From Mesotoga sp. UBA6090 (lineage in GTDB: Bacteria; Thermotogota; Thermotogae; Petrotogales; Kosmotogaceae), in the NCBI RefSeq assembly GCF_002435945.1, contig NZ_DIXC01000043.1, positions 1 to 58,348 of the forward strand: 58,348 nucleotides of DNA. The letters are read 5' to 3'. How positions within the stretch are numbered: the stretch's first letter is position 1; the number at the start of each line of letters is the position of its first letter. Below, piece after piece: positions 1-7,775 of this stretch. Position numbers and translations under genes: made by a program. The notes beneath the pieces were generated by a model. It was not told where the DNA came from, did no database searches, and was given only the letters and a program-made list of their open reading frames with translations.

Positions 1-162
1 CAGATTTCATGCTGTCAAAGTTGAGGTAGTGCTTCTGTACGAGATCTCGCATCTAAGATCCACTTTTCGCTGGTCGCTGAACGCTTTGAAGAACAGTCGT
101 AAGTCGACAGATCCAAGTTGATGACAGCAAGCATCCAGCTGATCTTATGGCCCGGCACAGCC

Positions 163-352
163 GGAACTGGCATCGCCGTAGGCGAGACTGGCCAGGCGAA
201 GCCTGACAGGCCACCGAAGGTGACTGGCTCTTTTTTTGCCTCCTGCGTAGCAGCCTCACTTCCCCGGATGTTCCTCCGGGCATCACTTCCTGCGGAGCAG
301 CATCACTTCCTCGCGCCAGCGAGCCTCGCCTCCTGCCGAAGGCAGCATTACA
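163..352. repeat. Variable-hairpin repeat array, copy 1 (linker families A and B adjacent)
   Basis: This stretch holds short perfect hairpins separated by constant linkers. Positions 163-228 use linker ACTGGC (one copy reads ACAGGC) between the hairpins CCGGCacaGCCGG, TCGCCgtaGGCGA, AGGCgaaGCCT and CACCgaaGGTG. A run of seven T follows, and positions 237-352 then use linker CATCACTTC or CCTCACTTC between CTGCgtaGCAG, CCGGAtgttccTCCGG, CTGCggaGCAG, CTCGCgccaGCGAG and CTGCCgaaGGCAG. The array ends about 10 bases after the stop codon of the minus-strand gene at 362. Related arrays lie near 32.5-33.0 kb and 48.4-48.7 kb. I see no gene in bases 1-361; open frames across it simply read through the repeats. 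Confidence 0.75.
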
Positions 353-361
353 TGCCGGGAG

Positions 362-1876
362 CTATCCCCAGAGATCAGTGTGATAGTTTTCTCTTTTAAG
401 TCTAAATTTGATCTGAAAGTCGACAACTTCCTGCCACATCAGTGCACTTGTTGTCGATACGAAGCTCACCATTTCATTTGCAATCCCGAAGACCGGTTCA
501 ATGCTTTTCTCTATACTAGAGTTCTTTATAAGGTTGTAATCCAGCCTGTAGTCTCCGATAGTCGCTTGATCTTCATACATAGTGGCAACAACTTTCTTCC
601 CGTTATATATGACATCATCCTTTATGGGAAAGGACAGCCCCATGCTTCCCGGCATGATTTTGTCGTGTATTTGAATGACTTCATTCACAGTTGGCTTTGT
701 CCAACTTTTCCCACAGGAAGAGCAGGAAAAGCCACTTCTGAATCCTTTGATTGAGGATATGGTTCCGCAGCTAGGACAGCGCCATATCAGCTTTTCGATG
801 TGCTTGTAGTTCCGGTAAGGGAGTTTGAATGTGGGATCCTCCTTGCCCAGAAAATCCATAACCTTTTCTTCGAGCTGTGGATCATCTGCTTCAATGGGAT
901 TTCCAAATTCAATAGTGGAAGTACCGACAGAGAATATCTTCGACCATCTTGGCCAAAGCCGCTGAACTCCGAAGAACTTGACTGGAATTATGGGAATCTT
1001 CAACATCCTGAAGAGCTTCCATATCTCTCTTTTTGTATGAAGAGGTCTGCCATCCCATGATCTTGATGCCTCTGGAGCGATTCCAAGAGGAACTCCCTGC
1101 TTAATTGTCGCGAGCATCTGCCTGATAGCCGAAGTATCTACGGCATATCTTCTAACTGGGATTACGCTCAACCAACCCAGCAATCCTAATCTGTCAACAT
1201 AAATGGCTGTGCCAACAAATCTTATATATCGCCATGTGGAATAAAAGATCAGAGGACCATCAAAATGTGTTTGATGCGCCATGGCAATTACGAAGGGCCG
1301 CTTCTGCCTAAGCACTTTCGAGTTTTTTACTCTTGAAGGCAGAACAAAGAGAATAACGAGCTTCACAACGAAGGAAGCGACGATGAACTGCCATGGGATT
1401 GATCTGGATTCGTCAAAAGAAATTCGCCTTCGCGGATCAGGAATCATGAAGGGTATCTTCTCTTTGTCTTCTTTATAGCTATCGATTCTCTTTATGGCGA
1501 GTCTTTCCTGGAAAAGAGAATACAGTACAACCGCTGCGGCGACAACCACAACGTAATGCAGTCTCCAGTAATCCCCACAGAGAATGCCAAGTCCAAAGAT
1601 AAAGGCTATGAATCCTGCATTGAATGGATGGCGGACAAATCTGTACGGCCCGCTCTGAACAGTGGTTTCAGGACCGAAGAAAAAGGTCGGAAGTCTTCCC
1701 GACCAGTAATACAAGACCAAAGCGGAGTAGATCGACAGAAAAAGAGATCCGGCAATGATTACGGAACCGAAAATCCTCATACCCAGTGCTGCCGAAAACG
1801 GAGCGCCTGCGTAGAGAAGAATTGGAACTAAAATCCATGTTATCGCCAACTCGGCGATCGAAAAGGCTAGTTTCAT
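362..1876 (-). CDS. Fusion protein: ICMT/PEMT-like methyltransferase domain + PlsC-type acyltransferase + zinc ribbon
   Basis: The protein has 504 residues. Residues 1-145 are hydrophobic and carry GPYRFVRHP (76-84) and a later QERL and PFMIP pattern, as in isoprenylcysteine/phospholipid methyltransferase-like membrane enzymes. Residues about 165-345 look like a 1-acylglycerol-3-phosphate acyltransferase: an H-x4-D block (H201, D206 in HQTHFD) and PEASRS (268-273) in the place of the family EGxRS block. A zinc ribbon follows with C367, C370, C385 and C388, then a tail of about 110 residues that I do not recognise. Inferred role: lipid modification at the membrane. Its start overlaps the end of the histidine kinase gene by 4 bases, so it is the last gene of the long operon. 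The three-part architecture is unusual; the acyltransferase call is firm and the methyltransferase activity is inferred. Confidence 0.8.
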   Translation of the reverse strand: MKLAFSIAELAITWILVPILLYAGAPFSAALGMRIFGSVIIAGSLFLSIYSALVLYYWSGRLPTFFFGPETTVQSGPYRFVRHPFNAGFIAFIFGLGILCGDYWRLHYVVVVAAAVVLYSLFQERLAIKRIDSYKEDKEKIPFMIPDPRRRISFDESRSIPWQFIVASFVVKLVILFVLPSRVKNSKVLRQKRPFVIAMAHQTHFDGPLIFYSTWRYIRFVGTAIYVDRLGLLGWLSVIPVRRYAVDTSAIRQMLATIKQGVPLGIAPEASRSWDGRPLHTKREIWKLFRMLKIPIIPVKFFGVQRLWPRWSKIFSVGTSTIEFGNPIEADDPQLEEKVMDFLGKEDPTFKLPYRNYKHIEKLIWRCPSCGTISSIKGFRSGFSCSSCGKSWTKPTVNEVIQIHDKIMPGSMGLSFPIKDDVIYNGKKVVATMYEDQATIGDYRLDYNLIKNSSIEKSIEPVFGIANEMVSFVSTTSALMWQEVVDFQIKFRLKRENYHTDLWG

Positions 1877-3150
1877 CTCAATCCCCCCACTTTGAACACT
1901 GCTCCTCCATCTGCGCAGTTATCAGCACCGATTGAAAGCCCTAAAACCTTACAGATCTTGCTTGCAATGGAAAGGCCTAACCCATGTCCTTCACTGCCTC
2001 TTGAGGAATCACTTCTGTAAAATCGGTCAAATATCTTGCCTATTTCATCCTTCTCGATGCCCTTCCCATAGTCCCTAACGCTGAGAACGCCATTTGACCA
2101 AACGATCTCAATTGGTCCGTCTTTCCCGAATTTTATCGCGTTTTCGACAAGAACCTTGAGAACGATCTTCAGTAGAACTCTATCCGAACTGATGTCAATA
2201 TCCGGCACATCAATCTTGAAATTAAGGGATTTCGCAGAATTTGTGTTGCTAATCAGCTCGTCCACCAATTCTCTGATGCTGAAAGTCGTGGAATTCAACT
2301 CAATACTTGGTTGTGAGAGGAATAGAAGGGATTCAGTGATTGTCATCATTTTGTCTGCAGTGTCTGAAATGCTTTCGGCAGCCTCTTTTACGACCTCGGG
2401 ATCACTAGAGCCCCAGCGCTTAATCAATCTTGAGAAGCCGAGTATCGAAGTGAGTGGAGAACGAATTTCATGTGCAATATCTGAAGAGAACTGTTCCTGC
2501 CTGCTGTATCCGTCTTGTATCCTGTCCAGAGCCTTATTGAGAGATTCCTTCAGTTCAGCAAGCTCGCTAGTTTTCGGCTCACTCTCGACTCGTCTCGAAA
2601 GATCATCCATTGTAATCTCTTTGAGCAAACGCGAAGTGTCTTTGATAGGTTTGGAAACCCTGTTTCCAAGAAGAAGACCACCAATCACAGATAGGGCGAC
2701 CCCTACAAGAAGCGAGAGAAGAAGCGTGGTAGCCAGACTTTCAAGAAAGAAATCAAGATCGTCCATCCTTGCCCCAAGGACGACTTTCTCAGTTCCGTTC
2801 CAGAAACCATATAGAAGATAGGAACTCCCTTCTATTCTTGTTCTCACGTATCCTTCAACATCGGGAACCGCGACAAGTTCTGAGGGATTTTGAACTACCG
2901 TCTCGTCGATTCTTACGTAGAACTCCGTGGACCCCCTCCCTATCGACATTCTTCCCACGCCATACCTAAACCCTTTGCCCATGGGGGAATCCATAAAGAT
3001 CTTTCTCATCTCTGCGGAGTAATTTCTGATGAAGACGTTCTCGGAAACAGCATACACGAAGAGAGCAGATGCACAGAGGATGAATACTACAAGCACCACC
3101 GAGTAAATGGCTACCTGAGTTGCCGTAGAAAACTTTCTTCTATCTGACAA
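1873..3150 (-). CDS. Two-component sensor histidine kinase (HAMP, HisKA, HATPase)
   Basis: The protein has 425 residues. Membrane segments lie at about 13-34 and 139-162 and flank an extracytoplasmic sensor of about 100 residues with no family I can name. A HAMP linker (about 160-215) leads to the phospho-acceptor H227 in the H box (AHEIRSPL). The ATPase domain shows the N box (VENAIKFG, N337), the DYGKGI block (360-365) and GHGLGLS (388-394), so it should be active. It overlaps the response regulator gene by 11 bases, so the two are almost certainly a cognate pair. The signal is unknown; neighbouring envelope and lipid genes suggest an envelope or membrane cue, which is inference. Confidence 0.93.
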   Translation of the reverse strand: MSDRRKFSTATQVAIYSVVLVVFILCASALFVYAVSENVFIRNYSAEMRKIFMDSPMGKGFRYGVGRMSIGRGSTEFYVRIDETVVQNPSELVAVPDVEGYVRTRIEGSSYLLYGFWNGTEKVVLGARMDDLDFFLESLATTLLLSLLVGVALSVIGGLLLGNRVSKPIKDTSRLLKEITMDDLSRRVESEPKTSELAELKESLNKALDRIQDGYSRQEQFSSDIAHEIRSPLTSILGFSRLIKRWGSSDPEVVKEAAESISDTADKMMTITESLLFLSQPSIELNSTTFSIRELVDELISNTNSAKSLNFKIDVPDIDISSDRVLLKIVLKVLVENAIKFGKDGPIEIVWSNGVLSVRDYGKGIEKDEIGKIFDRFYRSDSSRGSEGHGLGLSIASKICKVLGLSIGADNCADGGAVFKVGGLR

Positions 3151-3802
3151 CGTAGCCAGAGCCCCTCACCGTTTTTATTCTTTCGCCCGTCTTTCCGAGT
3201 TTCTTGCGTAAGTAGTTAATATATACTTCCACAACATTGGGATTGCCCCAGTCCTCGCTTCCCCAAACCTTTTCAAGTAATCTTTCCTTTGACATCACAA
3301 TTCCTGCGTTCGATAGCAGAGCGGCCAGAAGGTCAAATTCGGTTCGACTTAACTGAAGAGGTTCTCCACTTACTGAGGCCTCACGAGACTGAAGGTCGAG
3401 CATGAGTTCGTGGTAGCTGATCCTTTCCACTTTCCCTTTGCGTCTGAGTACTGCTTCGATTCTGGCCAGAAGTTCCTCAATTACAAATGGTTTCGGCAAG
3501 TAATCATCTGCACCGCTCCTCAAACCTCGTATTCTGTCCTTAACTTCACCTTTAGCGGTAAGCATTATAACGGGAAGATCAGTCGAAATATACTCTCTGA
3601 TCTCCTCCAATACTGTGAAGCCATCCAAACCGGGAAGCATCACGTCAAGGATAAGAAGATCAGGAAGCTCTTTTTCTAGATGCTTTAATGCCTCCTTTCC
3701 ATCGGTCAACACTTCAACTTCGTATCCTTCGTGGCTCAGCTCCATGCGAAGCAATTTTCCTATGTGTATATCGTCTTCTACGGCCAGAATCCTTCCTTTC
3801 AA
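3140..3802 (-). CDS. OmpR/PhoB-family DNA-binding response regulator
   Basis: The protein has 220 residues, normal for the family. The receiver domain has the acidic pair near D10-D11, the phosphorylation site D53 in ILDVMLP, T82 and K104 (LPKPF). A winged-helix output domain follows with SRTEFDLLAALL, the recognition-helix region NVVEVYINYLRKKLG and the terminal RTVRGSGYVV wing. Translation appears to start at TTG 3802, overlapping the stop of the EamA gene by 4 bases. It is paired with the kinase immediately downstream. It should act as a transcription activator or repressor; targets cannot be read from the window. Confidence 0.94.
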   Translation of the reverse strand: MKGRILAVEDDIHIGKLLRMELSHEGYEVEVLTDGKEALKHLEKELPDLLILDVMLPGLDGFTVLEEIREYISTDLPVIMLTAKGEVKDRIRGLRSGADDYLPKPFVIEELLARIEAVLRRKGKVERISYHELMLDLQSREASVSGEPLQLSRTEFDLLAALLSNAGIVMSKERLLEKVWGSEDWGNPNVVEVYINYLRKKLGKTGERIKTVRGSGYVVR

Positions 3803-4680
3803 CCCTTCTTCACACTCCTATCACGCATTACGAAGGACGAGATCCCTCCAAATACCATTCCAGCAGTCATGAGAAGCAAACCCACTACTTCCATTTTACC
3901 CGGAATCTCTTTCAGTATGATCATTGCGAAGAACAGTGCAAAGGCCGGTTCACCTACGTAGATCAGAGATGCTCCTACGGAACCGAGAAACCTCTGATAT
4001 TTCAGCTGTACTGCGACCGCGAAGATTGTTGCGAACACGGCAGAAAACAGCGCAACAAAGAGTATTGATCCGTTTATGTACACGCTTCCCCTGACGAAAG
4101 GAATGAGCGTCATATTGACAAGAAGTACTACGACAAATTGAGGGACAAGAAGCTCCATTTCGTCGACATCTTCTTTTTGAGTGAAGAAAGAGATCAAAAC
4201 AACATGTAGGGCGAAAGAGACTGCGCAAAGAGCGGTTAGCAGGTCACCAAAGTTGAAGCCGGCCTCGGGTGTTGTAAGAAAATACAATCCTATCAAAGAT
4301 ATCCCCAAAGCAAGGACCTGATAGCGGCTGGGGATTCGCCTGTCTACAATGGGCCCAATGATTGCGACCAAGCCCACGTAAAGAGACGTTATAAAAGCGC
4401 TCTTCGATGCCGTGGTGTAAACCAGTCCCCACGTTTGAAATACATAACCTCCGGAAAGGAAAAGCCCTAGAATCAGACCCCGGGAGAGGCTCTTCTTTGT
4501 GAGTTTCAGTCCAAGCTTCTTCCTCAGAGGAACCAGGACAATCAGGGCAATCGAAAACCGAAGCGCATTATAGAATACTGGAGAAAGACCTTCCAGTATG
4601 TTCTTCTGCACCGGAAAAGTCATTCCCCAGAAAATTACTACCAGTAATAAATTGACATATGCCTTCGACTTCTGCTTCAT
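3799..4680 (-). CDS. DMT-superfamily permease (EamA family)
   Basis: The protein has 293 residues, about ten hydrophobic segments and two EamA-like halves, with the FWGMTFPVQK and YNALRFSIA blocks typical of the first half and a VGEPAFALFFA block in the second. Family members export metabolites or amino acids; the substrate cannot be predicted. It lies between the PEGA protein (31-base gap) and the response regulator (overlap), inside the long minus-strand operon. Confidence 0.88.
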   Translation of the reverse strand: MKQKSKAYVNLLLVVIFWGMTFPVQKNILEGLSPVFYNALRFSIALIVLVPLRKKLGLKLTKKSLSRGLILGLFLSGGYVFQTWGLVYTTASKSAFITSLYVGLVAIIGPIVDRRIPSRYQVLALGISLIGLYFLTTPEAGFNFGDLLTALCAVSFALHVVLISFFTQKEDVDEMELLVPQFVVVLLVNMTLIPFVRGSVYINGSILFVALFSAVFATIFAVAVQLKYQRFLGSVGASLIYVGEPAFALFFAMIILKEIPGKMEVVGLLLMTAGMVFGGISSFVMRDRSVKKG

Positions 4681-4711
4681 CTAAGAGAAAAGCGCCCCTC
4701 TCGGGACACTC

Positions 4712-5785
4712 TTAGTTGGAAGCACCAAGCACTATTGCAATGACAATTCCTGCTATCAGCACTCCGATTATGGAGAAGAGAATAATGTTGTCGGTTTTCT
4801 TCTCTTCTTCGGTCTTTTCGGTGAGCCTTAAGTCGACTGAAGTCGTCATGTCTCTGTTGATATAGACATTTTGCTTTGCGTCGTGGTAACCCCATTTAGA
4901 GACAGTAACAGTATGACTTCCGACCTTTTCAAAGTCTCTGTAGGGTGTATCGCCAGCATATTGTCCATCGACATAAACCTGGCCATCGGGAATCGATGTT
5001 ACTTCTAGATAACCGTAAATGTAGTTTGGCAACAGGGAGAACTGGAAATCGCTCGAGCCAGGCTGTATGTTAATAGTCGCAGGACCGTACACAAGATTTC
5101 TGTCCGTGTATAAATAGACTGTGTGAGTCCCGGTTTCCAGAGTCGTCGTAACCGGCGACTTTCCCATGAAAATTCCATCCACATATACGTTAGCGTCGTT
5201 TCTGTCTGCTCTGATTGTTGTCCTTACAGTAAAAGGCACATAGCTATTATAGAAGTATGTGTAACCCATTCCCCAGCTTGTGTTGAAAACCGGATCGATA
5301 ACTACCGAAAGGTTGTTGATGCTTTGACTCAAGTAAGGGAATGGATATCTGTCGAAGAGAGAGAAAACGTTGCCCAGGAAGTTCAGTGGAGATGTGGAAG
5401 CAACGACTATGATAGTCTCTCTTCCTCTCTGTGACTGGACCTGTAGATTGTACCTCGTTGTCGCTTTGTCGGTTGGCAAGGTGTAGGTTCGTCCACCCTG
5501 TACATAGTTGTCTTGATCATATACATTCGGGAAGAGAACCTGAATCTGACCAGACGGATCGATGTCAAGAACGGCCACGTAAGCACTTCTATCTACTGAA
5601 AAAGATAGTCCCAGTGATTCACCGCCATAATAAGTTGATCCCATACCCTTGTTCAGACTTACGTTAACATTGATACTCGCCCCCGGTCTGCTCAAGAACA
5701 TCAGCCCCTGTGGATCGTACGAAACCGAGGTGGCAAATACGGAGACACTTAGTATTACGATTGCAAGAAGCAAAACTCTTTTCAC
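4712..5785 (-). CDS. Secreted, membrane-anchored protein with DUF4384-like and PEGA domains
   Basis: The protein has 357 residues. A signal peptide (about residues 1-18, ending SVFA) is followed by a DUF4384-like domain (SLGLSFSVDRSAYVAVLDI and a VLFPN block) and then two PEGA repeats, recognised by ANVYVDGIFMGKSP and GQVYVDGQYAGDTP. A charged linker and one C-terminal membrane helix (about 333-353) follow. PEGA domains are surface beta-rich modules often associated with cell-wall or S-layer contacts, so this is probably an envelope structural protein. It has no catalytic motif. The gene overlaps the end of ldh by 4 bases. Confidence 0.8.
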   Translation of the reverse strand: MKRVLLLAIVILSVSVFATSVSYDPQGLMFLSRPGASINVNVSLNKGMGSTYYGGESLGLSFSVDRSAYVAVLDIDPSGQIQVLFPNVYDQDNYVQGGRTYTLPTDKATTRYNLQVQSQRGRETIIVVASTSPLNFLGNVFSLFDRYPFPYLSQSINNLSVVIDPVFNTSWGMGYTYFYNSYVPFTVRTTIRADRNDANVYVDGIFMGKSPVTTTLETGTHTVYLYTDRNLVYGPATINIQPGSSDFQFSLLPNYIYGYLEVTSIPDGQVYVDGQYAGDTPYRDFEKVGSHTVTVSKWGYHDAKQNVYINRDMTTSVDLRLTEKTEEEKKTDNIILFSIIGVLIAGIVIAIVLGASN

Positions 5786-6729
5786 GCTAATCCCTCCTCA
5801 TCCCTTAGGCTTTCTATGGCATCGGCGATAACGCCTGCTGAGTTTGATAGTCCCTTTAACTCCTCTGACGATAGGCCTACCTTTAGAATCCTTTCAACTC
5901 CCTCTCTACCAAGTATGGTGGGAACGCTGAAAGGAACATCCTTCAGTCCTTCAAACTCCGAGTGAACGGTTGAAACTGTTAGAACTGAATGCTGATTGTT
6001 GAAAATTGTTGAAAGCACTTTCGATACAGCCAGTCCTATTCCGTAGAATGTTGAACCCTTCTTTTCAATAATTCTGTAAGCAGCATTTTTAGTTTCTTCG
6101 AAAAGCTTCTGGAAGAGGTCACCCTCGCAGTCTCTCCCGCAATTTCTGCAGAAGTCGGTTAGAGGAATTCCGGCAATGTCTGCGTGAGACCAGTTGACGA
6201 TCTCGCTGTCACCATGTTCACCAAGAACATAAGCGTGTACATTTCTTGGATCAAGCTGGCAATGATCTGCAATACTCTGTCTGAGCCTTGCCGTATCTAA
6301 AGTTGTTCCCGAGCCTATTATTCTGTTTCTTGGCAAACCGGACGCTTTCCATGCTACCCATGTAAGAACGTCGACGGGATTCGACACGATTATGAAAACT
6401 GGCTCTTTGCTGAAGGAAAGAGATTTAGTCACCGCTTCCTTCACTATCCTTGCGTTGTCCGTCAGAAGTTGGAGGCGACTCTCTCCTCCTTTTTGAGGTC
6501 TACCGGCCGTTATTACAACTACATCCGAGTCTGAAGAGACGTCGTAATCTCCACCATGAATTCTTATTGGTCTAACATAGGCATTGCCGTGACTCAAGTC
6601 CATTGCCTGACCTTTGGCAAGTTCCTTGTTTATATCAACAAGAGCTATCTCTCTTGCAATACCTTTTATCATTGTTGCATATGCAATTGACGAACCTACC
6701 ATTCCGGCTCCGATTATCGTGACTTTCAT
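5782..6729 (-). CDS. ldh: L-lactate dehydrogenase
   Basis: The protein has 315 residues. The N-terminal Rossmann loop GAGMVGS and D32 (VDINK) indicate NAD(H). The specificity loop reads GRPQKGGESR, with Q79 at the position where lactate dehydrogenases have Gln and malate dehydrogenases have Arg. R85, the TLDTARLR block and the catalytic His in GEHGDSE (H172) are present. It reduces pyruvate to lactate, reoxidising NADH in fermentation. It overlaps ispG and the PEGA gene by 4 bases on either side. The operon also encodes Rnf, which exchanges electrons between ferredoxin and NAD, so co-expression makes redox sense. Confidence 0.93.
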   Translation of the reverse strand: MKVTIIGAGMVGSSIAYATMIKGIAREIALVDINKELAKGQAMDLSHGNAYVRPIRIHGGDYDVSSDSDVVVITAGRPQKGGESRLQLLTDNARIVKEAVTKSLSFSKEPVFIIVSNPVDVLTWVAWKASGLPRNRIIGSGTTLDTARLRQSIADHCQLDPRNVHAYVLGEHGDSEIVNWSHADIAGIPLTDFCRNCGRDCEGDLFQKLFEETKNAAYRIIEKKGSTFYGIGLAVSKVLSTIFNNQHSVLTVSTVHSEFEGLKDVPFSVPTILGREGVERILKVGLSSEELKGLSNSAGVIADAIESLRDEEGLA

Positions 6730-7775
6730 CTATCACCTCCCGACAAGAGTTCATCAAACCAATGTCGGAACCTTACTTCAAGGTCTTCCCTTTTCACTTC
6801 CTCCACGATCTCGCCTTTGACAAATATCACTCCGCCCGAGGTCGTTCCAGCGATCCCAATGTCTGCCTCACTACCTTCTCCGATCCCGTTAACTACACAG
6901 CCCATCACTGCAACCGAAAGGTCGGCATCTATACTGCCTACCCAGTTCTTGATTTTTCTCGCAAGAGCTTCAACGTCAATTTCGGTTCTTGCACAGGTCG
7001 GACAGGAGATCACATCGACACCCCTTCTAAGTCCCAGCGACTTGAGAATGCTCAATCCAACTTCTACTTCTTGAACGGGGTCACCCGACATCGATACTCT
7101 TATGGTGTCTCCAATGCCTTTGAGCAAGAGTGTGCCAATACCAATAGAAGACTTTACGGTTGAATCAAGCCCAAAACCTGCCTCTGTAACACCAAGGTGA
7201 AGCGGATAGTTGGTCTTCTCGAACAGGTATTCATTTGCACTCACAGTCTCTGATACCGATGAAGACTTAAGAGAAATCAGTATGTCCTCGAATCCCACGC
7301 TCTCGAGTATTCTTACCTGCGCTAAAGCGCTTTCTGCAAGAGCGATTGGTCTATCATATGAACTGAAATTCCTGTCAAGGGAACCGGAGTTTGCACCGAC
7401 TCTGATCGGAACACCATATTCTCGAGCAACTCTGACCGTCTCTATGACTTTCCATTCCGCACCTATGTTCCCGGGGTTTATACGCACTTTAGCAGCTCCG
7501 TTTCTAATCGATTCAATGGCAAGCCTGTGATCGAAGTGAATGTCAGCAATCACAGGTATTCTGCTCAATGAAGAGATCTCCTTGAGAGCCTCGGCAGATT
7601 CCAGATCGGGAACTGAGACCCTGACAAGGTCGCAGCCGGCTTGCGTAAGCTTCTGAATCTGGTCTATAGTGGCAGAGATGTCTGAAGTCTTGGTGTTTGT
7701 CATTGATTGAACTGTGATTGGATTTCCTCCGCCAATCAGCACGGAACCGACTTCAACTGCCTTGCTCATAGCCAC
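6726..7775 (-). CDS. ispG: 4-hydroxy-3-methylbut-2-enyl-diphosphate synthase (IspG/GcpE)
   Basis: The protein has 349 residues, the bacterial short form. The N-terminal TIM-barrel half shows GGGNPITVQSMTNT, ADIHFDHRLA and RINPGNIG. The C-terminal half has the [4Fe-4S] ligands in SCPTCARTEID and AVMGCVVNGIGEG. IspG converts MEcPP to HMBPP in the MEP isoprenoid pathway and needs two low-potential electrons from ferredoxin or flavodoxin. It lies in the same overlapping operon as dxr and the Rnf genes. It overlaps the rseP-like gene by 10 bases. Confidence 0.96.
   Translation of the reverse strand: MAMSKAVEVGSVLIGGGNPITVQSMTNTKTSDISATIDQIQKLTQAGCDLVRVSVPDLESAEALKEISSLSRIPVIADIHFDHRLAIESIRNGAAKVRINPGNIGAEWKVIETVRVAREYGVPIRVGANSGSLDRNFSSYDRPIALAESALAQVRILESVGFEDILISLKSSSVSETVSANEYLFEKTNYPLHLGVTEAGFGLDSTVKSSIGIGTLLLKGIGDTIRVSMSGDPVQEVEVGLSILKSLGLRRGVDVISCPTCARTEIDVEALARKIKNWVGSIDADLSVAVMGCVVNGIGEGSEADIGIAGTTSGGVIFVKGEIVEEVKREDLEVRFRHWFDELLSGGDR

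Noticed and set aside
237..352. CRISPR-like array
   Set aside because: Linkers are only about 9 bases, spacing is irregular and the variable parts are self-complementary. No cas genes are present.
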